Source of the DNA: UBA5078 sp051252515
GTDB lineage: Bacteria > Pseudomonadota > Gammaproteobacteria > Pseudomonadales > Pseudohongiellaceae
Assembly: GCA_051252515.1 (NCBI GenBank)
Contig: JBPOFS010000002.1
Span: forward strand, 62,001 to 126,000
Direction: 5' to 3'
Length of the DNA: 64,000 nt
The notes under the pieces were generated by a model. The model was not told the origin of the DNA. It saw only the letters and a list, made by a program, of their open reading frames with translations, and did not search any database. The translations under genes were made by a program, and so were the position numbers. Shown here piece by piece: positions 1 through 9,573 of this stretch; position 1 is the stretch's first letter, and each line of letters starts with the position of its first letter.

Positions 1-117
1 TTGTCATTTAGTCATTCCAAGAACCGGCTTAATCTTGCTCGCCGTGTTTTCTGTTTTAAGATCGCGGGAAATGTTAACATAACGCCCCCAAGACAGCGCG
101 CCGGAAGAGTCCCACTC

Positions 118-1173
118 ATGTTCAGTTTCATCAAGAAGAAACCTTCAGAAAAACCAGAACAGTCACCCCAAGAGCCTGTAGAAACAGTCGTCGAGACCGT
201 AGAAGCTGTCGTCGAACCAGTCCAAGCGCCTGCAGAGGAAGAACCGAGCCGTCAGGGCTTGTTCTCTCGCCTTCGCCAAAGCCTGAGCAAAACTCGGAGT
301 GCTCTGAGCGATTCATTAAGCACCCTGATTCTAGGGCGTAAAACGATTGATGACGACCTTTTAGAAGAAATCGAAACACAATTACTCAGCGCGGACCTTG
401 GCATTGCCGCGACAGACCATATAATTCAAGGCCTAACGCAAAAATTGGGTCGTAAACAATTGGCCAACCCGCAAGCCTTATTAGACAGCCTAAAAAGCGA
501 GTTAGCCGCGCTACTGGCTCCTTGCGACGCCCCTTTTGTGCTCGATACCAACAAGAAGCCTTATGTCATCCTAGTAGTAGGCGTGAACGGTGCCGGCAAA
601 ACAACCACTATCGGTAAACTCGCCAAGCGTTTCCAGACGCAAGGTCATAAAGTAATGTTAGCGGCCGGCGACACCTTCCGCGCCGCTGCCGTCGAACAGC
701 TGCAGGTATGGGGCGATCGCAACAATGTTCCCGTCATCGCACAACCCACCGGCTCTGACAGCGCCTCAGTTATTTTCGATGCTTATCAATCAGCCAAAGC
801 ACGCGGAATGGATGTCTTGATCGCCGATACTGCGGGGCGTCTGCATACAAAAGACAATCTGATGCAAGAATTGGAAAAAATAGTACGAGTCCTTAAGAAA
901 CTGGACACAAACCTGCCACATGAAACACTCCTAGTCTTAGACTCCACGACTGGGCAAAACTCGCTCAATCAAGCGCGTAGTTTTCACAAGTCAGTCGACG
1001 TTAGCGGCATAGCGCTTACAAAACTCGATGGCACCGCTAAAGGCGGAATGGTGTTTGCCATCGCCAAAGAGCTGGAACTACCTATTCGCTTTATTGGTGT
1101 TGGTGAACAAGTCGATGATCTCCGCCCATTTGCCGCGCAAGAGTTTGTTGACGCGCTTTTTGCTGAACAATAA
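118..1173 (+). CDS. ftsY: Signal recognition particle receptor FtsY
   Basis: SRP receptor GTPase, which docks ribosome-nascent chain complexes to the SecYEG translocon at the inner membrane. An acidic, Glu/Val-rich N-terminal stretch (about residues 10-45) is followed by the NG domain. The P-loop GVNGAGKTTT, the DTAGR switch and TKLDGTAKGG guanine-specificity motif are all present. The reading frame is open to the window start, but the start is set at ATG 118, preceded by GGAAGAG, because the upstream 39 codons do not resemble FtsY. The product is 351 aa, normal for a gammaproteobacterial FtsY. It leads the ftsY-ftsE-ftsX operon, with 29 bp to ftsE. Confidence 0.96.
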   Translation: MFSFIKKKPSEKPEQSPQEPVETVVETVEAVVEPVQAPAEEEPSRQGLFSRLRQSLSKTRSALSDSLSTLILGRKTIDDDLLEEIETQLLSADLGIAATDHIIQGLTQKLGRKQLANPQALLDSLKSELAALLAPCDAPFVLDTNKKPYVILVVGVNGAGKTTTIGKLAKRFQTQGHKVMLAAGDTFRAAAVEQLQVWGDRNNVPVIAQPTGSDSASVIFDAYQSAKARGMDVLIADTAGRLHTKDNLMQELEKIVRVLKKLDTNLPHETLLVLDSTTGQNSLNQARSFHKSVDVSGIALTKLDGTAKGGMVFAIAKELELPIRFIGVGEQVDDLRPFAAQEFVDALFAEQ

Positions 1174-1202
1174 GACTCCAATCATCTCTTTGAGGCTGCG
1201 CG

Positions 1203-1904
1203 ATGATTAAATTCGACAATGTCAGTAAGCGTTACCCTGGCGGTCACCAAGCGCTGTCGCAAGTCAATTTCGAGCTGGCAGATGGCGAGATGGCCTTCCT
1301 GACTGGACGCTCGGGCGCGGGCAAGAGCACCCTACTCAAATTAATCATGCTCATGGAAACCTCTGACCAAGGCCAAATTTTTGTAAACAACAAGAATCTT
1401 GGGCGCATGGCAAGCAATCGCATTCCCTACTATCGACGGCGAATCGGAGTCGTCTTTCAAGACCACCAGCTGCTATTTGATCGTAACGTCTACGAAAATG
1501 TCGCGCTTCCACTGCAAATTGAAGGATATCCCAAACACGAGGCTGATCGCCGCGTTCGCGCCGCACTCGATAAAGTTGGATTGCTCAAGAAAGAGAAAAT
1601 GATGCCCATCACCTTGTCCGGTGGTGAACAGCAACGCATTGGCATCGCGAGAGCCGTCGTCAATCGGCCACAGATTTTGCTGGCTGACGAGCCTACTGGC
1701 AACTTAGACCCAGAGCTCGCTGCCGAGATCATGAAGCTTTTCGAGCAGTTCAATCAAGTAGGGGTCAGCATGCTCATCGCCAGCCATGACCTGTCGCTTA
1801 TAACCCGCCTCAAGCATCGAATTTTGACGCTAGATAACGGACGCTTGATTTTGGATGCCTATCACACGGCAAACGCCTCTCAACTTCGCGGGCCTCGACC
1901 ATGA
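1203..1904 (+). CDS. ftsE: Cell division ATP-binding protein FtsE
   Basis: ATPase of the FtsEX complex, which couples Z-ring dynamics to activation of periplasmic cell-wall amidases. Visible motifs are Walker A GRSGAGKST, ABC signature LSGGEQQR and Walker B ILLADEPTGNLD with a following SHD switch. At 233 aa it is slightly longer than the typical 220 aa because of a short C-terminal tail. Its last codons overlap the ftsX start by 4 bp (ATGA), so the two are probably translationally coupled. Confidence 0.96.
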   Translation: MIKFDNVSKRYPGGHQALSQVNFELADGEMAFLTGRSGAGKSTLLKLIMLMETSDQGQIFVNNKNLGRMASNRIPYYRRRIGVVFQDHQLLFDRNVYENVALPLQIEGYPKHEADRRVRAALDKVGLLKKEKMMPITLSGGEQQRIGIARAVVNRPQILLADEPTGNLDPELAAEIMKLFEQFNQVGVSMLIASHDLSLITRLKHRILTLDNGRLILDAYHTANASQLRGPRP

Positions 1905-2869
1905 GCGCGCGTAAACGTGAGTCAGGTGCTAACACGAGAAAACGAACCGCGCGCGGCACTCTCCAATCCCATTGGCAACAACACCTGCAGACCGCCAAGG
2001 ACAGCCTGGCACGCTTGCGTCGTCAACCTACTGCCTCGCTTATGACCATCGCGGTAATTGGAATTGCCTTATTACTTCCTAGCGCTCTGTTTGTCACCAT
2101 GAACAATCTCAACGCGCTTAGCAGCGGCGTGACTAGCGCAAGCAAGATTACGCTCTATTTACAAAGCGACTCCAGTGATGAAGAGGCTATTAGGGTTAGT
2201 GAGCAAATACTTAGTAGGGAAGACGTTCTGCAAACTCTGTACATCTCACCCAGCCAAGCAGCTCTTGAGTTCAGCGCTTATTCTGGCCTAGGAGATGTCA
2301 TAGATGCTTTAGACGCGAATCCCCTACCTGGCGCCATTGTCGTCACTCCCGCTACCTTGGATGCCGAGGCTGCCGCGTTATTGACTGACGAACTCGGCGC
2401 AATCAGCATTGTGAGTAGCACGCAGATCGATCTTCAATGGGTTGAACGCTTGCAACGCTTTCTGCAACTTGCACAGCGCGCCTCTACTGGCCTGATGGTT
2501 ATACTCGCCCTCGCCGTCTTGTTTATCGTGGGCAACACCATTCGCCTTGCCATAGAGGGCCGGCGTGCAGAGATCGTCGTGGTGAAGCTCGTCGGCGGTA
2601 CAAATCGCTATGTGGCAAGACCCTTCCTTTATGCAGGGGCTTACTATGGTTTTGCTGGTAGTTTGCTAGCCTGCCTATTGCTTAACTTGATTATGTGGGC
2701 CATCCGAGGCCCTGCTATGGCATTGCTAGCACTCTATGACAGCGATTTTCAGTTAAAAGTACTGGGCATAGGCTCTACGCTGCTATTGCTAGCACTTGGC
2801 ACTGCCCTTGGCTGGCTAGGGGCCTTGATATCAGTGCGCCAACACCTCTCCGCCATCGAGCCAAAGTAA
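1901..2869 (+). CDS. ftsX: Cell division protein FtsX
   Basis: Membrane partner of FtsE. The sequence has a basic cytoplasmic N-terminus of about 40 residues, a first transmembrane helix (about 47-67), a periplasmic domain (about 70-190) and three further helices in the C-terminal half, the FtsX-family four-helix layout. The 322 aa length is normal. The start codon overlaps the end of ftsE. No clear terminator follows; 265 bp separate it from rpoH. Confidence 0.95.
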   Translation: MSARKRESGANTRKRTARGTLQSHWQQHLQTAKDSLARLRRQPTASLMTIAVIGIALLLPSALFVTMNNLNALSSGVTSASKITLYLQSDSSDEEAIRVSEQILSREDVLQTLYISPSQAALEFSAYSGLGDVIDALDANPLPGAIVVTPATLDAEAAALLTDELGAISIVSSTQIDLQWVERLQRFLQLAQRASTGLMVILALAVLFIVGNTIRLAIEGRRAEIVVVKLVGGTNRYVARPFLYAGAYYGFAGSLLACLLLNLIMWAIRGPAMALLALYDSDFQLKVLGIGSTLLLLALGTALGWLGALISVRQHLSAIEPK

Positions 2870-3134
2870 GCATAGAAAATTTGCATGATCTCGATTCATT
2901 TAAACAACTAGCAAGAAATATCAAAAAAGCGCAGATTATCTCTTGAAATTCTAGTTTATGACCTCAATACAAGTACGACTGCATAGAAGAATCGGCACTT
3001 CCAACACATAGCCAGAATTCTATAAGCAGTGCTAGAATAGAGTGGTCTAGATTGAAAGGTGAGTATTAGCGTTGTTAACGCGATTACCGCAGACCTATCA
3101 ACCAGCAAGTTTTTATGAGTATTAAAGGCTAATT

Positions 3135-3995
3135 ATGAGTATCGGACAAAGTTTACAAGTTATGGGCCCCATCGTTCCGGGTCGTGATTTGACGGCGTAT
3201 ATATCGTCGGTCAACAGCATTGCTGTGTTAACTCCGGAGCAAGAGAAGGAATTGGCTAACCAGTATTATTATGACGACAACGTCGATGCCGCACGCCAAT
3301 TGGTACTAGCGCATTTACGTTTCGTTGTGCATCTAGCGAAAAGCTACTCAGGTTATGGCCTGTCACAAGCCGACCTTATACAAGAAGGTAACGTAGGCTT
3401 GATGAAGGCGGTTAAACGCTTCAACCCTGAAGTAGGCGTGCGCCTTGTCTCCTTTGCTGTGCATTGGATTAAAGCGGAAATGCACGAATTCATTCTGCGC
3501 AACTGGCGCATCGTGAAAATCGCCACTACAAAAGCCCAGCGCAAATTATTCTTTAACCTGCGCAGCAAAAAGAAGGCCCTTGGTTGGCTTTCAAATGCTG
3601 AAGCTCAGGCAATGGCAGACGATCTAGGGGTCGATGCAAAAGTCGTCAAGCAGATGGAAGGGCGCATGAGCTCCTACGACATGGCGTTTGACGCTGATGC
3701 CGATGCTGATGACGACATCGCTTACCGTTCTCCGGCCAATTACTTGCAAGACACTGATTCGGACATGGCAGCCTCTATCGAAGCGCAAGAATGGGAAGAG
3801 AACAAGAACAACAGTCTCTACCACGCGATGGACGGGCTAGACGATCGTAGCAAAGACATTATTATGAGCCGCTGGTTAAGCGAGCAGAAAGCGACATTGC
3901 ACGAACTGGCTGCAAAGTACTCAGTATCAGCCGAGCGCATTCGTCAGCTTGAAAAGAACGCGATGGAAAAGGTTAAAAATCTTATCCAAGCGTAA
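3135..3995 (+). CDS. rpoH: RNA polymerase heat-shock sigma factor RpoH (sigma-32)
   Basis: Alternative sigma factor directing transcription of chaperone and protease genes. Regions 2 and 4 are intact, and the RpoH box (around QRKLFFNLRS), which separates sigma-32 from RpoD and RpoS, is clear. The C-terminal helix-turn-helix ends in SAERIRQLEKNAMEKVK. The product is 286 aa. The start at ATG 3135 has a weak AAGG ribosome-binding site. The Asp-rich segment at about residues 184-196 is an unusual insertion-like stretch between regions 3 and 4. A strong hairpin terminator follows at 4013-4046. Confidence 0.96.
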   Translation: MSIGQSLQVMGPIVPGRDLTAYISSVNSIAVLTPEQEKELANQYYYDDNVDAARQLVLAHLRFVVHLAKSYSGYGLSQADLIQEGNVGLMKAVKRFNPEVGVRLVSFAVHWIKAEMHEFILRNWRIVKIATTKAQRKLFFNLRSKKKALGWLSNAEAQAMADDLGVDAKVVKQMEGRMSSYDMAFDADADADDDIAYRSPANYLQDTDSDMAASIEAQEWEENKNNSLYHAMDGLDDRSKDIIMSRWLSEQKATLHELAAKYSVSAERIRQLEKNAMEKVKNLIQA

Positions 3996-4012
3996 AACAT
4001 CCTTGTAAGAAC

Positions 4013-4046
4013 AAGCCGCTAAGTGCATCACTTTGGCGGCTTTTTT
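4013..4046 (+). terminator. Rho-independent terminator of rpoH
   Basis: Arms AAGCCGC and GCGGCTT, extended inward by a partly paired AAGTG/CACTT, are followed directly by six T residues. It starts 18 bp after the rpoH stop and separates rpoH from the DUF423-thiS-thiG-trmB group. Confidence 0.85.
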
Positions 4047-4092
4047 ATTGCAGCACAAAGCGAACTTGCTTTGCAGGCAGGAGAGCCGCCCC

Positions 4093-4464
4093 ATGCAACA
4101 CCTGTTTTTGTTTATGGCCGGGATTAACGGCTTCATCGCTGTGGGGCTAGGCGCTTTTGCTGCTCATGGCCTGAAGAACAGCCTAAGCCCCGAACTGCTA
4201 GTGACCTTTCAAACAGGTGTGCAGTATCACATGTATCACACGCTTGCCCTGTTCGGGATCGGCTTGTTGACCCTGTCTTTTCCTAATCAGTCTTTGCTAA
4301 AAGTCGCCGGGTATCTTTTTCTAATAGGAATCTTACTCTTCTCCGGTAGCCTCTATGTGTTAGCCCTTAGCGGAATTCGTTGGCTCGGTGCCATCACTCC
4401 ACTAGGGGGGCTCGCATTTCTAGGCGGCTGGGCATTACTAGCGTGGTCTATGCTGCGCGCATAA
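4093..4464 (+). CDS. DUF423 (YgdD-like) small membrane protein
   Basis: A 123-aa integral membrane protein with four hydrophobic helices and the family hallmark AAHGLK near residue 23, matching the DUF423/YgdD family of unknown function. The frame is open upstream from 4033, but that part overlaps the rpoH terminator. ATG 4093 has an AGGAGAG ribosome-binding site 7 bp upstream and gives the normal family length. thiS starts 12 bp downstream, so co-transcription is likely; this order also occurs in Pseudomonas. Confidence 0.85.
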   Translation: MQHLFLFMAGINGFIAVGLGAFAAHGLKNSLSPELLVTFQTGVQYHMYHTLALFGIGLLTLSFPNQSLLKVAGYLFLIGILLFSGSLYVLALSGIRWLGAITPLGGLAFLGGWALLAWSMLRA

Positions 4465-4476
4465 GGAGACATACCC

Positions 4477-4677
4477 GTGCAAGTGACTGTTAACGGCGAC
4501 ATAGTTCAATTGGACGACAACGCCTCCCTTATCGACCTACTTTCCCAACTGCAACTCGCTGATGCTAAAATTGCCGTTGAGCTTAATCACGCCATAGTGT
4601 CGCGCAGCCAATACCGCGACCAAGCCCTGAAGGACAACGATCAATTAGAGATCGTGCACGCCATCGGCGGCGGCTAA
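4477..4677 (+). CDS. thiS: Sulfur carrier protein ThiS
   Basis: Ubiquitin-like sulfur carrier that, as a C-terminal thiocarboxylate, donates sulfur for the thiazole ring of thiamine. It is 66 aa and ends in the required Gly-Gly (AIGGG, one Gly beyond the usual GG). The start is GTG with AAGGAG about 8 bp upstream. thiG follows after 34 bp. No TPP riboswitch fits in the 12 bp before the gene. Confidence 0.93.
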   Translation: MQVTVNGDIVQLDDNASLIDLLSQLQLADAKIAVELNHAIVSRSQYRDQALKDNDQLEIVHAIGGG

Positions 4678-4711
4678 TATCAACACCCTCACTTCGCTTT
4701 ATAGGTAGCCC

Positions 4712-5500
4712 ATGACATCCGTTGACTCCCCTTTATCCATAGCAGGCAAACAATACCAATCTCGCTTAATCATAGGCAGTGGGAAATACCAGAGTTTTCA
4801 GCAGAACTTAGATGCGCTCGTTGCTAGTGGTGCGGAGATGATTACCGTGGCTATTCGCCGTGTGAATCTCGGTCAGAACAAAGATGAGCCAAGTTTGCTT
4901 GAAGTGATCTCTCCTTCCAAGTACACGATACTGCCTAACACCGCAGGCTGTTATACCGCCGCAGATGCTGTCAGAACCTGCCGTATGGCGCGTGAATTAT
5001 TGGACGGTCACAAACTGGTTAAGCTAGAAGTACTTGGCGATCAAAAAACGCTCTACCCTAATGTCACTGAAACGCTAGTGGCCGCGCAAGAACTTGTTAA
5101 CGATGGCTTCGACGTCATGGTGTATACCAGCGATGATCCATTGATTGCTAAGCGCTTAGAAGAGATGGGCTGCGTGGCTGTTATGCCGCTGGGCGCACCT
5201 ATCGGCTCCGGCCTTGGCATTCGCAACCCGTACAATATCCGCATGATTCTTGAGAACGCAAAGGTTCCTATTATTGTCGATGCTGGTGTTGGTACCGCAT
5301 CCGATGCCGCTATAGCAATGGAGCTAGGCTGCGAAGGCGTATTGATGAACACTGCAATTGCCGAGGCTAAGAATCCTATTTTGATGGCATCGGCTATGCG
5401 CAAAGCAGTAGAGTCTGGTCGTGAAGCATATTTGGCTGGACGCATGCCGCGCCGACTATACGCTAGCGCTTCTTCGCCAATCGACGGCACTTTTTTCTAA
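4712..5500 (+). CDS. thiG: Thiazole synthase ThiG
   Basis: TIM-barrel enzyme that condenses 1-deoxy-D-xylulose 5-phosphate, dehydroglycine and ThiS-thiocarboxylate into the thiamine thiazole phosphate. The protein is 262 aa and collinear with the family. The KLVKLEVLGD segment holds the expected Schiff-base lysine region, and the phosphate-binding PIIVDAGVGT and MNTAIA segments are present. It pairs with thiS immediately upstream. Other thiazole genes (thiO or thiH, thiF) are not in the window. Confidence 0.96.
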   Translation: MTSVDSPLSIAGKQYQSRLIIGSGKYQSFQQNLDALVASGAEMITVAIRRVNLGQNKDEPSLLEVISPSKYTILPNTAGCYTAADAVRTCRMARELLDGHKLVKLEVLGDQKTLYPNVTETLVAAQELVNDGFDVMVYTSDDPLIAKRLEEMGCVAVMPLGAPIGSGLGIRNPYNIRMILENAKVPIIVDAGVGTASDAAIAMELGCEGVLMNTAIAEAKNPILMASAMRKAVESGREAYLAGRMPRRLYASASSPIDGTFF

Positions 5501-5524
5501 ATTATTAAGGCAATCGCATTTTCT

Positions 5525-6250
5525 ATGTCTGACTCTAATAACACCAATGAGAACAATGGCGAATCGCCTGACGCCCCTCACCTGCGCACCATCCGTAGCT
5601 ACGTTATCCGTGGCGGAAGGCTTACCCCTTCGCAGCAGAATGCGTTGGAAAAACTTTGGCCACTATATGGCTTAGAAGTTTCCGCGGGCAGCATCGATCA
5701 AGAACAGATCTTTGGCCGTAAAGCGCCTTTAGTGATGGAGATTGGTTTTGGGATGGGCGATTCATTATTGCAAATGGCCCGCGCAAACCCAGAGAAAGAT
5801 TTCATCGGCATAGAGGTGCATAAACCAGGCGTAGGACGACTGTTACATGAGATTGCCGAGAACCAGATTTCCAACCTTCGTATCTACTGCCACGATGCAA
5901 AAGAAGTCCTAAGAGACTGCATCGATGAGCAAAGTTTAGATTGTGTGCAAATATTCTTCCCAGACCCTTGGCATAAGAAAAAACATAATAAGCGTCGTCT
6001 AGTACAGTTACCTTTCATTCAAGCATTGCGCCCGAAACTCAAGATTGGTGGCACTGTACACATGGCAACGGACTGGGTGCCTTACGCAGAGCACATGATG
6101 GAAGTCATGGGTACTGCTGAGCATTTCCATAATACCGCGGGCCCAGATCAATACAGTATTGGCACAGATCGACCACTCACTAAATTCGAAAAACGTGGCC
6201 AACGTTTAGGCCATGTTGTGAACGATTTAGTATTCGCAAGAGACGCTTGA
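5525..6250 (+). CDS. trmB: tRNA (guanine-N7-)-methyltransferase TrmB
   Basis: SAM-dependent enzyme making m7G46 in the tRNA variable loop. The SAM-binding EIGFGMGDSL, the FFPDPWHKKKHNKRR substrate motif and the C-terminal TKFEKRG (family TxFExR) motif are all present in 241 aa. It follows thiG by 24 bp, as in Pseudomonas, and ends this operon. Confidence 0.96.
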   Translation: MSDSNNTNENNGESPDAPHLRTIRSYVIRGGRLTPSQQNALEKLWPLYGLEVSAGSIDQEQIFGRKAPLVMEIGFGMGDSLLQMARANPEKDFIGIEVHKPGVGRLLHEIAENQISNLRIYCHDAKEVLRDCIDEQSLDCVQIFFPDPWHKKKHNKRRLVQLPFIQALRPKLKIGGTVHMATDWVPYAEHMMEVMGTAEHFHNTAGPDQYSIGTDRPLTKFEKRGQRLGHVVNDLVFARDA

Positions 6251-6351
6251 GCCTTCTATAGTACGGTAACCACACCCCGTCTCGTCTCATTAGCTTTGCC
6301 TCAGTAGCTGGGTTATGCTCCCTAGACGCATATCTTGCTTCGGGGGGAAAC

Positions 6352-7539
6352 ATGATGTTACGTATTAGGGCTCTTGGCCTTAGGCTGCTACAGCCGATCA
6401 GTACAATTGCCATCGCATTAAGCTTTAGTTTTAGCATAATCGCCGCAGAAAACCCTGGCCTACCACGCACCATTGCTTGGTCCGCCTACCCTACTGGCAC
6501 TGGTGGCTACAGCCAAGCCGTTGCCATTGGCAGCATTCTTCGACGCGAATACGGCGTCAATCTTCGTGTGATCCCTGGCCGTAACGATGTCTCTAGACTT
6601 GCCATGTTACTTGCCGAACGAGTCCACTTTTCCGCAGGCGGTTCTGAAGCCGTTTATGCCCAAGAAGGCGTATTAAATTTCGCCTCACGAATTTGGGGAC
6701 CACAACCCCTTCGTGCATTGATGTCCAACTTCTCCGCCAGCTGTTCTTTCACTCTTGCCGCTGCTAACGATGCTGGCATAAACAGCATCGCTGACATTAA
6801 AGGCAAGCGTGTCACTTGGGTCCAAGGCTCACCGTCACTGAACAATGCCCTAACCGCGCTTCTGGCTTACGGGAACCTTACTTGGGATGATGTTGAACGC
6901 GTCGAGGTTGGGGGCTACAACGCCTCCATAGAAGCCGTCATCAATAATCGCGCCGATGTGGTCGGAGGCGCCTGCAACTCGCCCCCCTTTCTGCGCCTAG
7001 AAGCCTCGCCACGAGGACTAAAATTTATTTCCTTTCCACACGATGATCTTGAGGCCGTCCAACGCACTCGATCACTCCTTCCTTGGTATGTCACCCATAT
7101 CGCAACAGAAGGTCCAACTCTGCCTGCGCAAGGAATAGAAGTTTTCACCTCTGCCTACCCTTTGCTGGTGGGTTTAGATACAGCGAACGAAACGCTGGTT
7201 TATAACCTCGTTAAAGTCATGCATGAACAATTTGATGATTATAAAGATGCCGCGCCAGGGGCCGGTGGCTGGTTAATGGAGAGACAAAAATTTGAGTCGG
7301 CATTTATCCCCTATCATCCAGCGGCTATTCGCTACTTCCGTGAGATCGGCGTGTGGAATGACGCCGCTCAAGAGAACCAAGAAGCGAATCTATTCAGGCA
7401 GCAATTGCTGCACGACGCTTGGCAGACATACAAAGCCACAGCGCCGAACACTCCCGGTGAGTATGAACAAGGATGGTTTGCAGCTAGAGAAAAAGCACTC
7501 GCAGATGCAGGCCTGCTAACACTGGCTGATAACATTTAA
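6352..7539 (+). CDS. TAXI-family TRAP transporter substrate-binding protein
   Basis: Periplasmic solute receptor of a TRAP importer. A signal peptide (hydrophobic about residues 14-30, cleavage after SIIAA) precedes a mature part with YPTGTGGYSQA, typical of the TAXI class, which also covers bacterial immunogenic 31-kDa proteins. The 395-aa length exceeds the usual 320-340 because of a longer C-terminal helical tail. ATG 6352 follows a GGGGGGAAA Shine-Dalgarno-like run; ATG 6355 is an alternative. The permease follows after 36 bp. The ligand cannot be read from sequence; characterised TAXI systems take dicarboxylates or glutamate. Confidence 0.88.
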   Translation: MMLRIRALGLRLLQPISTIAIALSFSFSIIAAENPGLPRTIAWSAYPTGTGGYSQAVAIGSILRREYGVNLRVIPGRNDVSRLAMLLAERVHFSAGGSEAVYAQEGVLNFASRIWGPQPLRALMSNFSASCSFTLAAANDAGINSIADIKGKRVTWVQGSPSLNNALTALLAYGNLTWDDVERVEVGGYNASIEAVINNRADVVGGACNSPPFLRLEASPRGLKFISFPHDDLEAVQRTRSLLPWYVTHIATEGPTLPAQGIEVFTSAYPLLVGLDTANETLVYNLVKVMHEQFDDYKDAAPGAGGWLMERQKFESAFIPYHPAAIRYFREIGVWNDAAQENQEANLFRQQLLHDAWQTYKATAPNTPGEYEQGWFAAREKALADAGLLTLADNI

Positions 7540-7575
7540 ATTCGCAGTTATGTAATCAAATAAAAAGAGCCGCTC

Positions 7576-9564
7576 ATGAAAGAAGCGATACACATTACAC
7601 TGCCAGATAACGATGACGACGCTCCTATTCTTGGGCGCTATCGAGACCTTTCTCCTCGTTGGCGCACAGCCATGGCAGTGCTTACTACTGCCGCGACCTG
7701 TCTTGCCATCAATCAAATTTTTGCGCTAGGTTTTTTTGTTAATAGCGTCATGCTTGATAGTCGTTACTTGTATTTGATCACTGGCATCATGCTGTCGATG
7801 GTGTTCATTACCTTCCCCGCCAATCGCGCTAGTCGAGATACCGTTCCATGGTATGACATTGCGGTCATTATAATCATCGCCTCTATTTTCTCTTATTTTG
7901 CGTGGAATGCTGAGCGTATTGTATTAGAGGCATGGGAGTTTGTCGCACCGCCAATTGGCGTGGCCCTAGCACTAGTCACATGGCCTATTATTTTGGAGGC
8001 TGGTCGCCGCGCTGGTGGGTTACCGATTTTCATCATCGTCACAGTGTTTTCTTTTTATCCTATGTACTCTCATTTGCTGCCCGATGTCGTGGCCGGTATC
8101 GGAATTCCGATTGATGATGTCGCGATCTTTCACATACTAGGGGAAGAGAGTTTATTCGGATTACCGATGCAAGCATTTGCACTATTGGTATTCGGATTCC
8201 TACTATTTGGTGTCGCATTGCAGTACACCGGGGGCGGGCCATTTTTCATCAATTTTGCGTTCGCGCTTCTTGGCCATATGCGTGGCGGGCCAGCCAAGGT
8301 CGCCATCTTTTCTAGCGGGCTGCTAGGCTCCATGAGCGGCGGACCAGTCACCAATGTGTTGACCACCGGCCCCCTTACCATTCCAGCAATGAGACGCACT
8401 GGATTCAGTCGCCACTATGCGGCAGGCGTCGAAGCCTGTGCGTCCACCGGCGGTGTGCTAATGCCTCCTATTATGGGGGCCACTGCGTTTGTCATGGCCA
8501 GCTTCTTGGGCGTGAGTTATGTCACTGTCGCGATAGCGGCTATCGTTCCGTCTTTACTTTATTTCTTTGGATTATTTGTACAGATTGATGCCTATGCAGC
8601 TAAACATAATCTGCAGGGATTACCAAAACAGGAGCTACCTTCCACTAAACAAGTCTTCAAAGAAGGGTGGTATTTTCTTGCCGTTTTCATTCTCTTGGTT
8701 TGGATGTTGGTCTACTTGCAACAAGAGGCCACGGCACCTTTCTATGCCACCGCCATTTTATTGATCATCAATCAATTTACGTCGCATCGTATGACGCGCG
8801 AAAAATTTATGCGCATGACGGCGGCGACGGGACAATTGATGGCGGAACTAGCGGGAATACTCGCGGCGATTGGTTTGATTGTGGGGGCACTGGCAGTGAC
8901 CGGTATGGCGGGCACGCTCGCCAATGATCTCGTTTACATTGCTGGCGATAATGTCGTCGTGTTGTTACTGATGGGTGCAATCACTAGTTTTGTCCTTGGC
9001 ATTGGCATGACCGTGACGGCAGCCTATATTTTTCTCGCCATCATTTTAGCGCCCGCATTAATCAACGCGGGGCTCGATCCATTGGCATCCCATATGTTTA
9101 TTATGTATTGGGGAATGCTGAGCTTTATTACTCCGCCTGTCGCCTTGTCCGCTTTTGCGGCCGCATCCGTCGCACAGACCTCCCCCATGCGAGTGGGATT
9201 AGAGTCCATGCGATTAGGCGCGATTATTTACTTCATCCCTTTCTTCTTTGTGTTCAATCCCGCCATGTTATTGCAGGGCAGCATCTCGGAGATTGTGCCA
9301 GTACTGGTCACAGCTGTGATTGGGGTGACTCTCGTCTCAGGGGCTTTACAAGGATATCTCGTGGGCTTTGGCTTACTAGGTCAAGGGGCGAGCGGCTTCG
9401 CTGTTCGTGCAATTATCGCTATAGCCGGTCTTGTCTTTGCCATTCCTGGCGGAGGCTTGTTAGGGCTTAATCAGGTGGTGCTCGCGATAAGCGCCTGTGT
9501 GATCGCTGCCTGCGGTTTAGGGTTGGCCGCGGCTCTGCGTCGAAAGCAGAGCGCAACGGCTTGA
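7576..9564 (+). CDS. TRAP transporter permease, fused 4TM/12TM
   Basis: A 662-aa polytopic inner-membrane protein with about 16-18 hydrophobic helices. It fuses the small (DctQ-like) and large (DctM-like) subunits, as is normal for permeases that pair with TAXI receptors. The conserved large-subunit segments GSMSGGPVTNVLTTGP and GGVLMPPIMGATAFVMA are clear. Transport is driven by the sodium or proton gradient, not ATP. It is in one operon with the TAXI receptor. Its end faces the stop of the serine hydrolase across only 9 bp. Confidence 0.9.
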   Translation: MKEAIHITLPDNDDDAPILGRYRDLSPRWRTAMAVLTTAATCLAINQIFALGFFVNSVMLDSRYLYLITGIMLSMVFITFPANRASRDTVPWYDIAVIIIIASIFSYFAWNAERIVLEAWEFVAPPIGVALALVTWPIILEAGRRAGGLPIFIIVTVFSFYPMYSHLLPDVVAGIGIPIDDVAIFHILGEESLFGLPMQAFALLVFGFLLFGVALQYTGGGPFFINFAFALLGHMRGGPAKVAIFSSGLLGSMSGGPVTNVLTTGPLTIPAMRRTGFSRHYAAGVEACASTGGVLMPPIMGATAFVMASFLGVSYVTVAIAAIVPSLLYFFGLFVQIDAYAAKHNLQGLPKQELPSTKQVFKEGWYFLAVFILLVWMLVYLQQEATAPFYATAILLIINQFTSHRMTREKFMRMTAATGQLMAELAGILAAIGLIVGALAVTGMAGTLANDLVYIAGDNVVVLLLMGAITSFVLGIGMTVTAAYIFLAIILAPALINAGLDPLASHMFIMYWGMLSFITPPVALSAFAAASVAQTSPMRVGLESMRLGAIIYFIPFFFVFNPAMLLQGSISEIVPVLVTAVIGVTLVSGALQGYLVGFGLLGQGASGFAVRAIIAIAGLVFAIPGGGLLGLNQVVLAISACVIAACGLGLAAALRRKQSATA

Positions 9565-9573
9565 TAGGCAGGT

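Noticed and set aside
1..117. N-terminal extension of ftsY to the window start
   Set aside because: The 39 extra codons are not FtsY-like, and ATG 118 has its own ribosome-binding site.
2870..3134. rpoH heat-responsive promoter or RNA thermosensor
   Set aside because: A TAGAAT occurs at 3033-3038, but no acceptable -35 or convincing paired leader could be drawn by eye.
4447..4480. TPP riboswitch before thiS
   Set aside because: Only 12 bp lie between DUF423 and thiS; no THI-box sequence is visible.
5053..5490. 145-codon antisense frame in thiG
   Set aside because: Complementary to conserved thiG codons, with Ser/Ile-rich nonsense composition.
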